In this document: positions 30,084-41,621 of the stretch, one piece after another
How the letters are laid out: every line of letters starts with the position of its first letter
Numbering within the stretch: the first letter of the stretch is position 1
Origin: Streptomyces sp. col6
GTDB lineage: Bacteria; Actinomycetota; Actinomycetes; Streptomycetales; Streptomycetaceae
Direction of reading: 5' to 3'
DNA: 53,394 nt
Assembly: GCF_008042035.1 (NCBI RefSeq)
Contig: NZ_RDBL01000002.1
Coordinates: forward strand, 1-53,394
Program-made: the position numbers and the translations under genes
Notes under the pieces: generated by a model
The model's database searches: none
What the model was told of the DNA's origin: nothing
Seen by the model: the letters and a program-made list of their open reading frames with translations, nothing else

Positions 30084-31024
30084 GTCAGTCCGTCGCGACC
30101 CGGCTGCGCGCCGCCCGGTCCGGGGCCCGCCCCCGCAAGTCCCACGGCAGGCCGCCGTGGATGGAGCGCCCGCACTGGTACGGGCAGGGTGCCAAGGGCC
30201 TGGCCCTGATCGTGCTCACCGTGATCGTGCTCTACCCGTTCGTCCTCGCCATCGGCACCAGCCTCGCCGGCCGCGAGGAGCTGAACGCCAACGGCGGTTA
30301 CGTACTGATCCCGCACCACCCGACGCTGGAGGCCTACCGGGTCATCCTGTCCGGGGGCGTGGTCACCCGCGCCGCCGTGGTCTCCATCTTCATCACACTG
30401 ATCGGCACCGCGCTCAGCCTGGCCTGCACCGTGATGATCGCGTACGGCACCTCGCGCCCCGGCACCGTCCTCGCCAAGCCGATCCTGCTGCTGGTGCTCG
30501 GCACGTTCCTCTTCGCGCCCGGCATCATCCCGACGTACCTGGCGGTCCAGCAGTTCCACATGCTGGATACGTACGCGTCACTGATCCTTCCGGTCCTGCT
30601 GAACGCCTTCAACATCGTCGTCGTCCGCTCCTTCTTCCAGAGCATCCCGGAGGAGCTGTACGACGCGGCGCGCATCGACGGCGCCGGCGAGGTCACGGTC
30701 CTCTTCCGGATCGTCCTCCCGCTGTCGAAGGCGGTCCTCGCGGTGGTCGGCCTGTTCTACGCCGTCGGGTACTGGAACAGCTTCTTCAACGCGGTGCTGT
30801 ACCTCAACGACTCCAGCAAGTTCCCCATCCAGGTGATCCTGCGCAGCTACGTCCTCAACGGGCAGAGCATCAACGCCTCCGCGATGGGCGTCCACGCCGT
30901 ACCGCCCGCGACCTCGCTGCAGATGGCCGTACTGATCATCGCGATCGTGCCCATCTTCTGTGTCTACCCCTTCCTGCAGAAGTTCTTCGTCAAGGGCGTC
31001 CTCACCGGGGCGATCAAGGGCTGA
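30080..31024 (+). CDS. Carbohydrate ABC transporter permease (YtcP/UgpE-like)
   Basis: A 314-aa second permease with six helices. The opening LIVLTVIVLYPFVLAIGTSL, a long periplasmic segment and an EAA loop (ELYDAARIDGAGEVTVLFRI, followed by VLPLSKAVLA) match the YtcP branch of CUT1 permeases. It overlaps the first permease by four bases, so they are coupled and probably form the heterodimeric channel. Ends in YPFLQKFFVKGVLTGAIKG, a typical C-terminus for the group. Confidence 0.92.
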   Translation: MSQSVATRLRAARSGARPRKSHGRPPWMERPHWYGQGAKGLALIVLTVIVLYPFVLAIGTSLAGREELNANGGYVLIPHHPTLEAYRVILSGGVVTRAAVVSIFITLIGTALSLACTVMIAYGTSRPGTVLAKPILLLVLGTFLFAPGIIPTYLAVQQFHMLDTYASLILPVLLNAFNIVVVRSFFQSIPEELYDAARIDGAGEVTVLFRIVLPLSKAVLAVVGLFYAVGYWNSFFNAVLYLNDSSKFPIQVILRSYVLNGQSINASAMGVHAVPPATSLQMAVLIIAIVPIFCVYPFLQKFFVKGVLTGAIKG

Positions 31025-31075
31025 TCCGCCCGCCCCGCACCACCGCCCCGCAGGCCACACACTTCAAGGAGCCCC

Positions 31076-32716
31076 ATGTCCACCCACTTGTCCCGGCGCG
31101 GTTTCATGGGCGCCGCGGGAATCGCCGGCCTCACCGTCGCGGGTCTGTCCACCCTGAGCGCCTGCGGCAGCGGCGCCACGGTCAGCAAGGGCGGCGCCAA
31201 GGCGTCCGCCAAGCTGAAGCTCCCGACGTACGTGGCGGCCCAGACGGCCCCGGCCGACCTCGCGGGCAACGCGGCGGGCCTCGACGCCACCTACCTGCGC
31301 TACCCCAAGGCCCTCACCAAGTCCGTCGCGAAGACGCCCGGCGACGGCAGCCGCATCACCGCCCTCACCGAAACGTTCACCACGCCCGCCCCGCCGCAGG
31401 CCAAGAACGGCTACTGGCAGGAGCTGAACAAGCGGCTCGGGTCCCAGTTCGACATGACGATCGTGGTGGACCAGGGCGTCGACGCGTACCTCACCAAGTT
31501 CAACGCCATGATGGCCGGCGGCGACATACCCGACCTGGTCTGGTTCCCGCCGAACCAGGGCATCCAGCGCGTCCCCGAGCTCCTGGACGCCAAGTTCCAC
31601 GACCTCACCCCCTACCTCTCGGGCGACGCGGTCAAGGCGTACCCGAACCTGGCGAACCTGCCGACCACCGCCTGGAAGACCGCCGTCGTCAACGGCAAGA
31701 TCCGCGGCGTCACCGTCGCCTACGGCTCCATGGGCCAGGTCTACGTCGTCAACCAGGACTTCTGGAAGCCGGTCGGCGGCGCCCACTTCACCAGCGCGGA
31801 GGACTTCCTCGCCAAGGGCAAGGAGCTGCTGGACGTCAAGCGCAACAAGTACGTCCTGGAACCGGCGTACGTGAACCACATCGGCCAGTTCGCCCAGTGG
31901 TTCGGCGCCCCCGCCGGCTGGCGCCTCGAAGGCGGCAAGCTCACCCACCAGTACGAGACGGAGGAGTACCAGGAGGCCCTGGCCTTCGCCGTCAAGTGCG
32001 CCCAGGCCAAGCTCTTCTGGCCGGACCCCAACCTCAGCACCACCATGGAGAAGATGGCGCAGGGCTCCCTCGGCGCCTACGTCCAGTCCTTCCCCAGCTT
32101 CCTGGTCGACGCCAAGACGTACGACTTCCCGTTCGGCGTCATCGTGCCGTTCGCCGGCAAGGAAGGCGCCACGCCGCACTACAGCATGGGCTACGGCTCC
32201 GTCGGCTACACCGCGATCAACAAGAAGGCCGACGAGAAGCGCGTCAAGATGCTGCTGCGCGTCATGGACTACCTGGCCGCACCCTTCGGCACGGAGGAAC
32301 GCCTCTTCCTCGACAACGGCATCGAGGGCAAGCACTGGACCCGCACCGCCGAGGGCGACGTCAAGCTCACCCCCAAGGGCAACTCCGAGGCCGTCACCAC
32401 GGCGATGCCGCTCGCCTTCCTCGCCGCCGGACCCGAGTACATCTACCTGCCGGGCCAGGGCGAACTCGCCGGCAAGATCCACGGCTGGCAGCAGGACCTC
32501 CTCAAGATCGCCCAGTCCAACCCGACGAGCGGCCACTTCTCGGACACGTCCACCAGCAAGAGCGCCTCGCTCACCACCGCCATGAGCGACATCCAGCTCG
32601 ACATCGTCGCCGGCCGCAAGCCGCTCTCCGCCTTCAAGGAACAGCTGAGCAAGTGGCGTTCCGGCGGAGGCGACAAGATGCGCGCCGAGTTCGAGGCCTC
32701 GCTCGCCGGTAAGTAG
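31076..32716 (+). CDS. Extracellular solute-binding lipoprotein (LipO-like), Tat-type signal
   Basis: A 546-aa cluster-B/F oligosaccharide-binding protein. The signal peptide carries a twin-arginine motif (SRRGFMGAAG) and a lipobox LSAC at about residues 28-31, so it should be Tat-exported and lipid-anchored. The mature protein is larger than ordinary sugar-binding proteins, as in the LplA/LipO group that accompanies LplB-YtcP permeases. Segments PDLVWFPPNQG and NGKIRGV are typical binding-protein features. 51 nt after the second permease. Ligand unknown. Confidence 0.9.
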   Translation: MSTHLSRRGFMGAAGIAGLTVAGLSTLSACGSGATVSKGGAKASAKLKLPTYVAAQTAPADLAGNAAGLDATYLRYPKALTKSVAKTPGDGSRITALTETFTTPAPPQAKNGYWQELNKRLGSQFDMTIVVDQGVDAYLTKFNAMMAGGDIPDLVWFPPNQGIQRVPELLDAKFHDLTPYLSGDAVKAYPNLANLPTTAWKTAVVNGKIRGVTVAYGSMGQVYVVNQDFWKPVGGAHFTSAEDFLAKGKELLDVKRNKYVLEPAYVNHIGQFAQWFGAPAGWRLEGGKLTHQYETEEYQEALAFAVKCAQAKLFWPDPNLSTTMEKMAQGSLGAYVQSFPSFLVDAKTYDFPFGVIVPFAGKEGATPHYSMGYGSVGYTAINKKADEKRVKMLLRVMDYLAAPFGTEERLFLDNGIEGKHWTRTAEGDVKLTPKGNSEAVTTAMPLAFLAAGPEYIYLPGQGELAGKIHGWQQDLLKIAQSNPTSGHFSDTSTSKSASLTTAMSDIQLDIVAGRKPLSAFKEQLSKWRSGGGDKMRAEFEASLAGK

Positions 32717-32759
32717 TCTCCGCCCGCCCGCACCACCCGTACCAACCGAAGGGACTCCC

Positions 32760-35196
<2,437 letters not shown>

Positions 35197-35207
35197 GCAC
35201 GTCTGAG

Positions 35208-35257
35208 CCACGGGCCCCCGGCGCACCGCACGACGCGGTCCCGCCGGGGGCTCGTGG
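35208..35257 (+). terminator. Hairpin terminator after the DUF3472 gene
   Basis: A 16-bp stem with one mismatch (35208-35223 with 35242-35257) and an 18-nt loop. The remaining 35258-35522 holds no gene that I can support; it should contain the promoter of the MBL gene. Confidence 0.65.
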
Positions 35258-35522
35258 CGTCTGTTTTCAGCCATGCTCAGTGGGTAATCGGCCTCTCCCG
35301 GTTTGACGGCGCCGACTTTCGTACCGGTGACGGGCACGCGCCGATCCGCGCTTCTCGTCCCGCTTCATCCGGAAGGTTCCGTACAGCCGCACACCCCCGC
35401 GCTCTCGTACGGTCACCGGCCGGGGCCCCTCGGAAGGCGGGAAGGTCTGTTTCAAGCCAATAGCGGGACCGGATGGCCGGGTTCGAACGCGCGACCGGAA
35501 AGTGGTCGGCATAATCGCGTCC

Positions 35523-36521
35523 ATGTCGATCACGGGTGGAGATGTCGTTGACCTGGGCAGGGGCCTGTACGCATGGCTCCCGCCGAAGCGTGGCTGGGGG
35601 CTGGCCAACTGCGGCCTGCTCGTCTCGCCCCGCGGCGCGCTGTGGATCGACACCCCGTACGATCCGGTGCTCGCCGGACAGTTCCTCGCCGAGTCCGGCA
35701 AGCGGCTGCCCGACGGCGTCTCCATCGACCGGGTGGTCGTCACCCACGCCAACGGCGACCACTTCTGGGGCGCGGGCGTGCTCCCGGACGCCGAGATCAT
35801 CGTGACGCGCGAGGCCAGGGAGCACATCCACTACGAGCCCACGCCGCAGCAGCAGCACGCGCTCGTCAACGGCGGCGACCCGGCCACCCCGCTCGGGGCC
35901 TACCTCGCACGGCACTTCGGCCCCTTCGACTGGTCGCAGACCGAACCGGTCCGGCCCACCACCTACTTCACAGGCGAGCTCGAACTGACCGTGGGCGACT
36001 ACCCGGTGCAGATCACCTCGCTCGCCCCCGCCCACACCACCGGCGACCTGATGGTCCACCTGCCCGCCCAAGGCGTGGTGTTCAGCGGCGACATCATCTT
36101 CGCGTCCTCCGAGGAACAGCCCGGCGACCACCCGTGCCACTGGGAGGGCCCGCTGAGCAACGTCATCGCGGCCTGCGAACAGGTGCTCGCCACCGGGGCC
36201 GAGACCATCGTCCCCGGCCACGGACCCGTGATCGACCGTGACGGTGTCCGCGAGCACATCGCGTACCTGGAGTACATCCGCGAGCGCTCCCACGCCCTGC
36301 ACGCCGCCGGCGTCCCCGCCACCGACGCCGCCCGGCAGGTCATCGCCGAAGGCCGCCACCCCGCACTCGGGCTCCCCGAACGGCTCGTCATCACCATCGG
36401 CAGCGAGTACCGGCAGCTCGACGGCTCCGAACGCCCCAGCGTGGTCCAGGTCATCACCGACGTGGCCACGGTCGCACAGGAAGTGGAGCAGGCCGGTGCG
36501 CCGGCAGGCAGCGCCGGCTGA
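35523..36521 (+). CDS. Metallo-beta-lactamase-fold hydrolase with variant metal motif
   Basis: A 332-aa MBL-fold protein. The metal loop reads THANGDHFWG (about residues 76-85), so the second histidine of the classical HxHxDH is an asparagine; the other ligands look intact: H in SLAPAHTTGDL, D in VFSGDIIF and H in VPGHGPV. The C-terminal 90 residues add helices. Substrate unknown; similar proteins are annotated simply as MBL-fold hydrolases. The ATG at 35523 is chosen over 35502. It lies 59 nt upstream of the conservon on the same strand and may be co-transcribed with it. Confidence 0.87.
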   Translation: MSITGGDVVDLGRGLYAWLPPKRGWGLANCGLLVSPRGALWIDTPYDPVLAGQFLAESGKRLPDGVSIDRVVVTHANGDHFWGAGVLPDAEIIVTREAREHIHYEPTPQQQHALVNGGDPATPLGAYLARHFGPFDWSQTEPVRPTTYFTGELELTVGDYPVQITSLAPAHTTGDLMVHLPAQGVVFSGDIIFASSEEQPGDHPCHWEGPLSNVIAACEQVLATGAETIVPGHGPVIDRDGVREHIAYLEYIRERSHALHAAGVPATDAARQVIAEGRHPALGLPERLVITIGSEYRQLDGSERPSVVQVITDVATVAQEVEQAGAPAGSAG

Positions 36522-36580
36522 CCACCCGGCCCGCCCCGAGCCCCGGCGGACCGGCCCGACGACAGAAACGCGGTAACGGC

Positions 36581-37954
36581 ATGGCATGGATCTTCACGGT
36601 GATCGCCGTCGTCGCCGCGATCGCGGGGTTCTCGCGCGCGTACCGGACCGGCCTCCTGGAACAGCAGGCTGTGACCCGCGCCGAACTCGCCGAACGCCAG
36701 GCCAAGGCCGCCGAGGCCCGCACCGCCGCCCTCCTCGACGAGATCCGGCAGCTCGCGCGCCGGCGGATACCCGCCGCCGCCCTCGCCCTCTCCCACCCCA
36801 GCGCCACCGTCCCCGGACTGCGCGAGGCGGCCGAGGTCGACGGCGGCGCCGCCCTCCTGCTCACCGAGGCCGTCCAGGCCGCGAGGACCGCCGTCCTGGA
36901 GGAGCGCGGACGCGTCGACGCGGCGGCCCGCGCCGCGATGCGCGGCACCTCCGCCAAGATCCAGTCGCTGCTCAACCAGTCCCAGCAACTGCTGCACGAG
37001 CTCCAGCACGAGTACGACGACCCGCGCATCCTCCAGCTCGACTTCCGCAACGAACTCGCGCTGCGCCGCACCCAGTCCACCGCCGTGCTCTGCGACGCCT
37101 GGCCCGGCCTCGCCCGGCAGAACTCGCCGCTCGTCGAAATCGTGCTCGGCGCCCAGTCACGGGTCGCCGGCTACGAACGGATCAAGGTCGCCAACCACCT
37201 GCGCGACGAACGCCTCGCCCTCGCCGCACGGGCCGCCGAACCCCTCGCCATCGCCCTGGCTGAACTCCTCGCCAACGCCACCGCCTACTCCCACCCCGAC
37301 ACCGACGTGCAGGTAACCGTCCAGCAGAGCGGCGGCCGGGGCGCCTTCCTGGTGGTCGACGACGCCGGCATCGGCATGGACGAGGACGCGCTCGAACGGG
37401 CCCGCGCCCTCCTCGCCGGACCCGCCGAGGTGCTCCTGACCGAACTGGGCGACCCTCCGCAGACGGGCTTCGCGGTCGTCGGCCGGCTCGTCGTGCAGTA
37501 CGGCTTCGACTGCCACATCGAGGCCTCCCCGTTCGGCGGCATGCGGACCATCCTGCGCGTCCCCGCCCACCTGCTGACCGTGCTCGACGAGGACCGGAAC
37601 CTCTCCGCGCTCGCCCCGGCACCCGTCTCCGCGGCCAACGCCCCGGCCGCGCCCGCGCCCGGCGCCCAGGTCCCGGCGGGCACCCCCGCCGCGGGCGCCG
37701 ACGAGCCCGCCGCACTTCCCAGCCGGCGCCGCCGGGCACCCCGCCGCACCCCCGCCGAGGCCACCGCGACCCGGACCGCCGAACCGGCCGCCGGACAGAT
37801 GCCCCGTACACCGGAAGCGGCCGGGGCTTCCTGGGCGGCCCTCCAGCAGGGCACCCTCAACGGCAGGAGCGCCACCGGACAGCACCCCGCACCGGACACC
37901 GGCGCCCACGACCACCAGGACGACCAGGACGACCAAGGAGACGACGAGAAGTGA
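36581..37954 (+). CDS. Conservon sensor-kinase-like protein CvnA
   Basis: A 457-aa protein with a single N-terminal membrane helix (about 2-20), a long coiled-coil (25-60, 95-150), and a HATPase_c domain (about 225-330) with N-box ELLANATAYSHPDT and G1 VVDDAGIGMDEDAL. No His-phosphorylation domain is visible, as is normal for CvnA. The C-terminal 110 residues are a disordered Pro/Ala-rich tail. Known conservons form a membrane complex resembling a eukaryotic G-protein receptor system. GTGA overlap with cvnB. Confidence 0.92.
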   Translation: MAWIFTVIAVVAAIAGFSRAYRTGLLEQQAVTRAELAERQAKAAEARTAALLDEIRQLARRRIPAAALALSHPSATVPGLREAAEVDGGAALLLTEAVQAARTAVLEERGRVDAAARAAMRGTSAKIQSLLNQSQQLLHELQHEYDDPRILQLDFRNELALRRTQSTAVLCDAWPGLARQNSPLVEIVLGAQSRVAGYERIKVANHLRDERLALAARAAEPLAIALAELLANATAYSHPDTDVQVTVQQSGGRGAFLVVDDAGIGMDEDALERARALLAGPAEVLLTELGDPPQTGFAVVGRLVVQYGFDCHIEASPFGGMRTILRVPAHLLTVLDEDRNLSALAPAPVSAANAPAAPAPGAQVPAGTPAAGADEPAALPSRRRRAPRRTPAEATATRTAEPAAGQMPRTPEAAGASWAALQQGTLNGRSATGQHPAPDTGAHDHQDDQDDQGDDEK

Positions 37955-38376
37955 GCGCCCCCAGCCCCACCTCAGGCGACCTCGCATGGGTGCTGACCCC
38001 GCTGCTGGAACTGCCAGGAGTCCAGCACGCCGTGGTCGCCACCGGTGACGGCCTCGTCGAAGGCGCCTCGCCCGGCCTCGACCGGGCCTCCGGCGAACGG
38101 GTCGCCGCGATGACGGCCACCCTGCACGCCGCCGCCCGCGCCTTCACGACCGCCTTCACCGACGTCGAGGCCCCCCAACTGGCTCAGACCGTCGTCGAAT
38201 CGGACCTGGGCTTCGCCATCGTCGTACCGGCCGGACGCAACACGACGCTCGCCCTGTTCGCCGAACCCGGCGCCAAACTCGGCGACATCGCCTACCAGAT
38301 GCAGGTCCAGGTCACCGCGCTCACCCGGGCGATGCACGCACCCGCCCGTCAGCCGGACACCGCCGCCCGGCCATGA
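37951..38376 (+). CDS. Conservon roadblock/LC7 protein CvnB
   Basis: A 141-aa roadblock/LC7-fold protein (DLAWVLTPLLELPGVQHAVV, GDGLVEGASPGLDRAS, VVPAGRNTTLALFAEPGA). By analogy with MglB it should modulate the GTPase CvnD. Overlaps cvnA and cvnC by four bases each, so the whole set is translationally coupled. Confidence 0.92.
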   Translation: MSAPSPTSGDLAWVLTPLLELPGVQHAVVATGDGLVEGASPGLDRASGERVAAMTATLHAAARAFTTAFTDVEAPQLAQTVVESDLGFAIVVPAGRNTTLALFAEPGAKLGDIAYQMQVQVTALTRAMHAPARQPDTAARP

Positions 38377-38726
38377 CCCCCGGCCCAGCACGCCGCCTGA
38401 TCCCCGCCTACCTGGTCACCGGCGGCCGGTCCCGCCCCGCCGGCCCCGCGCTCGACCGGCTCGCCGTACTCGTACGCACCGACGCGCCCGTGCCCGACGA
38501 CGCCGGAACACAGGCGCGCAGGCTGTGCGCCCTGCTGGAACCGGGCGCCCTCACCGTCGTCGAGTGCGCGGCCCACCTGGACCTGCCGGTCAGCGCCACC
38601 GTCTTCCTGGCCACGGACCTCGCGGCCACCGGACTTCTGCTCACCCGACCGCCGATACCCAGTGCCGGGCAGATCGACAGGTCGCTCGTCGAGAGGCTGC
38701 TCGTTGGACTCCGCTCCCTCCCCTGA
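38373..38726 (+). CDS. Conservon DUF742 protein CvnC
   Basis: A 117-aa DUF742 protein with a winged-helix-like C-terminus (CALLEPGALTVVECAAHL, PVSATVFLATDLAATGLL). In conservons it binds the other Cvn proteins. It begins with RRLIPAYLVTGGRSRP, the standard N-terminal motif, and overlaps the cvnD start by 23 nt. Confidence 0.91.
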   Translation: MTPGPARRLIPAYLVTGGRSRPAGPALDRLAVLVRTDAPVPDDAGTQARRLCALLEPGALTVVECAAHLDLPVSATVFLATDLAATGLLLTRPPIPSAGQIDRSLVERLLVGLRSLP

Positions 38727-39318
38727 CCGGACCGGCGTCGGCTATCTGCCCGCCGCCGCCAGGACCCTGATGAAACTCGTCGTCACGGGTCCCTTCGGCG
38801 TGGGCAAGACGACCCTGATCCGAACGCTCTCGGAGATCGCCACCCTCCACACCGAGGAGGCGATGACCCAGTCCAGCACCCGGGTCGACTCCACCGCCGG
38901 ACTCCCCGAGAAGACCACCACCACGGTCGCCATCGACTTCGGCCGCCTCACCGTCCCCGACGACCTCGTCCTCTACATGTTCGGCACGCCCGGCCAGGAA
39001 CGGTTCCTTCCCCTGTGGGAGGACATCGCCCGCGGCGCGCTCGGCGCACTCGTCCTCGTCGACACCCGGCGGCTCGCGGACTCCTTCGCCGTGATGGACA
39101 TGGTCGAGGAGCAGGGACTTCCGTACGCCGTCGCGGTGAACCGTTTCCCCGACGCCCCCGCGCACACGGACGAGGTCCTGCGCAAGCATCTCGACCTCGA
39201 CGACACGACCCCGCTGGTCCAGTGCGACGCGCGCGAACGCCGCGGCAGCATCGACGCCCTGATCGCCCTGGCCGAACACGTGCTGACCCGCATGCCGCAG
39301 CCCGAGGACGCCTCATGA
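38704..39318 (+). CDS. Conservon Ras-like GTPase CvnD
   Basis: A 204-aa small GTPase. P-loop GPFGVGKTT is at about residues 26-34, the switch II region is FGTPGQERF, and base recognition uses an NRF variant (AVNRFPD) in place of NKxD, as is common in CvnD and MglA-like proteins. I prefer the TTG at 38704, which has GAGAGG seven bases upstream and yields the usual DSA... N-terminus; later starts would cut close to the P-loop. ATGA overlap with the P450 gene. Confidence 0.9.
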   Translation: MDSAPSPDRTGVGYLPAAARTLMKLVVTGPFGVGKTTLIRTLSEIATLHTEEAMTQSSTRVDSTAGLPEKTTTTVAIDFGRLTVPDDLVLYMFGTPGQERFLPLWEDIARGALGALVLVDTRRLADSFAVMDMVEEQGLPYAVAVNRFPDAPAHTDEVLRKHLDLDDTTPLVQCDARERRGSIDALIALAEHVLTRMPQPEDAS

Positions 39319-40589
39319 CCACCTACGCACCGCCGCCGCAGCCCCTCGCGCTGTTCGGCCCGGCCTTCGCGGCCGACCCGCAGGGCCACTACCGCGCCCT
39401 GCGCGAGCACGGCCCGCTCGCCCCGGTGCGGATCGCCCCGGACATCGAGGCGATGCTCGTCACCGACTACCAGGCCGCCATCGACCTGCTCCGCGACACC
39501 CACACCTTCAGCAAGGACCCCCGCGCCTGGCAGGCCACCGTCCCGCCGGACTCCCCGGTGCTGCCCGTCCTCGGCCACCGTCCCACCGCGCTGTTCAGCG
39601 ACGGCGCGGTGCACGCCCGCTACCGGGAGGCCATCAACGACAGCCTGGCCCTGATCGAACCGCACGTCCTGCGCGCCGAGGTCGCCCGCGTCGCCCGCCA
39701 GCTCATCGGCCGGTTCGCCGCCACCGGAAGCGGCGACCTCATCGCCCAGTACGCCCGCCGGCTCCCGATGCACATCTTCGTCACCTGGTTCGGCGCCGAC
39801 CCCAAGGACGGCGACCGCATCGTCGACGGGATCGCCGGGATGATGAACTCGGCTGCGGACGCCGCCGCCGCGTACGCCGACCTCGTCGACGTCGTCACCC
39901 GGCTGGTCGCCGACCGCCGCGCCCGGCCCCGCCGCGACCTCACCTCGTACTTCCTCGCCCACCCGGCCGGACTCGACAACGACGAGACGGTCCGTCAGAT
40001 CACGCTCGTCATGAGCGCGGGCAACGACCCGATGACCAACCTCATCGGCAACGCCATCCTCCACATGCTCACCGACGAGCGGTACGCGGGCTCCCTGCAC
40101 GGCGGCGCGATGACCGCCCACGAGGCCATCAACGAGGTGCTGTGGCGGGACCCGCCGCTCGCCAACCTCGCGGCCCACTACCCGCGCCACGACACCGAGT
40201 TCCACGGCGTCCGGCTGCGCGCCGGACAACTCGTCCTGGTCTCCTACGCCGCCGCCAACTCCCAGTCCGCACCGCCCGTCTCGGACGACGGGGTCCGCTC
40301 CGGGGCCAGCGCCCACCTCGCCTGGTCGGCGGGGCCCCACCGCTGCCCCGCCAAGCAGCCGGCCCTGCTCATCGCGATGACCGCCATCGAGCAGCTCACC
40401 AGTCTCCTGTGCGACGCGGAACTCGCCGTACCGGCCGGTGAACTGCTGTGGCGGCCGGGCCCCTTCCACCGCGCGCTCGCGCACCTGCCCATCCGTTTCA
40501 CCCCGCTGGACACCACCGCCGCTCCGGGCCGGTCCGTCACTGTCGCCGATCCCTCGGACGTGCTTCCGGCGGGGGCGATCGATTCCTGA
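39315..40589 (+). CDS. Conservon cytochrome P450, CYP157-like (no ExxR motif)
   Basis: A 424-aa P450. The heme thiolate is C344 in WSAGPHRCPAK. The K-helix reads NEVLWRDPP (E274 to R278), three residues apart, so the otherwise invariant ExxR is absent; this is the published hallmark of the CYP157 family, whose members sit in conservons. The I-helix reads SAGNDPMTN, where the oxygen-activating threonine is replaced by proline. CYP157 proteins are often paired with CYP154; no second P450 follows here. A non-oxygenase or scaffolding role within the Cvn complex is possible. Confidence 0.92.
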   Translation: MTTYAPPPQPLALFGPAFAADPQGHYRALREHGPLAPVRIAPDIEAMLVTDYQAAIDLLRDTHTFSKDPRAWQATVPPDSPVLPVLGHRPTALFSDGAVHARYREAINDSLALIEPHVLRAEVARVARQLIGRFAATGSGDLIAQYARRLPMHIFVTWFGADPKDGDRIVDGIAGMMNSAADAAAAYADLVDVVTRLVADRRARPRRDLTSYFLAHPAGLDNDETVRQITLVMSAGNDPMTNLIGNAILHMLTDERYAGSLHGGAMTAHEAINEVLWRDPPLANLAAHYPRHDTEFHGVRLRAGQLVLVSYAAANSQSAPPVSDDGVRSGASAHLAWSAGPHRCPAKQPALLIAMTAIEQLTSLLCDAELAVPAGELLWRPGPFHRALAHLPIRFTPLDTTAAPGRSVTVADPSDVLPAGAIDS

Positions 40590-40693
40590 GCCGTGTCGCT
40601 CGTAGGCCGAACGGGTGAGGCGGGGGACAATCGCCCGATGAACAGTGAGCGCAGCCGGCACAACGCCGACCGATGTGCGGACGGGGTGGTCCG

Positions 40694-41092
40694 GTGAGCA
40701 GGTACGACAGGTACGACGTCACGGACGAGCAGTGGGAGGGGCTGGCCCAGGTCGTACCGCTGCGCAGCCGCAACGAGTGGCCGTCCCGGGTGGACCACCG
40801 CACGGTCCAGGACGAGCCGGAGGCCGCCGAGCAGCGGCGCATGGTGGTGCTGCGGGTCCAGGTGTTCGCCGACGCCCGCGAGGTCGCCGAGTACCTGGTG
40901 GCGCAGGTGCCGGTGCTGCTCGACCTGACCAGCGCGGAGGGCGATGTGGCCAAGCGCATCCTGGACTTCACCAGCGGAGTCGTCTTCGGCCTCGGCAGCG
41001 GGATGCACCGGGTGGACCGCAACGTCTTCCTGCTGTCGCCCGTCGGCATGGAGGTCGAGGGCGTCACGGCGGCCGGCGTCCCGGGGGCGTAG
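40694..41092 (+). CDS. SepF-like protein
   Basis: A 132-aa protein with a C-terminal SepF domain (about 45-125; VLRVQVFADAREVAEYLV, LLDLTSAEGDVAKRILDF, GVVFGLGSGMHRVDRNVFLL). SepF tethers FtsZ to the membrane; Streptomyces carry several SepF paralogues, and the short N-terminus (SRYDRYDVTDEQWEGL) without a clear membrane-targeting amphipathic helix suggests this is one of the SepF-like paralogues rather than the ftsZ-linked SepF. The GTG at 40694 is chosen to match that N-terminus. It is 7 nt from the MazG-like gene. Confidence 0.88.
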   Translation: MSRYDRYDVTDEQWEGLAQVVPLRSRNEWPSRVDHRTVQDEPEAAEQRRMVVLRVQVFADAREVAEYLVAQVPVLLDLTSAEGDVAKRILDFTSGVVFGLGSGMHRVDRNVFLLSPVGMEVEGVTAAGVPGA

Positions 41093-41099
41093 GACCGCG

Positions 41100-41495
41100 G
41101 TGAGCGAACTCGACGTACGGGCCCTCCAGCAACGGCTGGCCGACTTCGCGGCCGCCCGCGACTGGGGGCCGTACCACACCCCGAAGAACCTGGCATCGGC
41201 GCTGAGCGTGGAGGCCGCCGAACTGCTGGAGATCTTCCAGTGGCTGACGCCCGAGCAGTCGGCGCGGGTCATGGAGGACCCGGCGACGGCGCCCAGGGTG
41301 GCCGACGAGGTCGCGGACGTGCTCGCGTATCTGCTCCAGTTCTGCGAAGTACTGGGGATCGATGTGCTGGCCGCCCTCGCGGCCAAGATCGAACGCAACG
41401 CATCGCGCTTCCCGGTCCCGGAATCCGCCCCGGGCCCCGTGCCGGGACCGGCCCGCGGATCAACGGGCACCCAAGATCGTCACTCTTCGGAGTGA
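41100..41495 (+). CDS. MazG-like nucleotide pyrophosphohydrolase
   Basis: A 131-aa all-alpha NTP pyrophosphatase. It has the paired metal motifs of the MazG/dCTPase superfamily: EAAELLE (about 37-43) and DEVADVLAYL (about 65-74). The pattern LQQRLADFAAARDWGPYHTP resembles the RS21-C6/dCTPase branch, which removes damaged or non-canonical dNTPs. GTG start 7 nt after the SepF-like gene, so probably one operon. The C-terminal 25 residues are disordered. Confidence 0.87.
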   Translation: MSELDVRALQQRLADFAAARDWGPYHTPKNLASALSVEAAELLEIFQWLTPEQSARVMEDPATAPRVADEVADVLAYLLQFCEVLGIDVLAALAAKIERNASRFPVPESAPGPVPGPARGSTGTQDRHSSE

Positions 41496-41501
41496 TCGAC
41501 T

Positions 41502-41528
41502 TGTCCACACTCGATCGAGTGTCCACAG
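41502..41528. promoter_or_regulatory. 16-bp perfect palindrome flanked by DnaA-box-like sequences
   Basis: TTGTCCACA (41502-41510) matches the Streptomyces DnaA-box consensus; GTGTCCACA (41520-41528) differs from it by one base. Between and overlapping them is the perfect palindrome ACACTCGATCGAGTGT (41508-41523). It lies about 95-120 bp upstream of the DUF6099 start. Confidence 0.5.
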
Positions 41529-41621
41529 ATTTCCGAAATCCTCTGGCGTTTCGGTGCGGACGCCCTCACTGTGGGTAATGAACGTGGTGAGCGGGTTTTC
41601 GCGGTCGAACGGGGGCAATCG

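Noticed and set aside
41502..41528. Replication origin suspected from DnaA-box-like sequences
   Set aside because: Only two boxes are present, and dnaA, dnaN or other origin genes are absent; an oriC would need many boxes.
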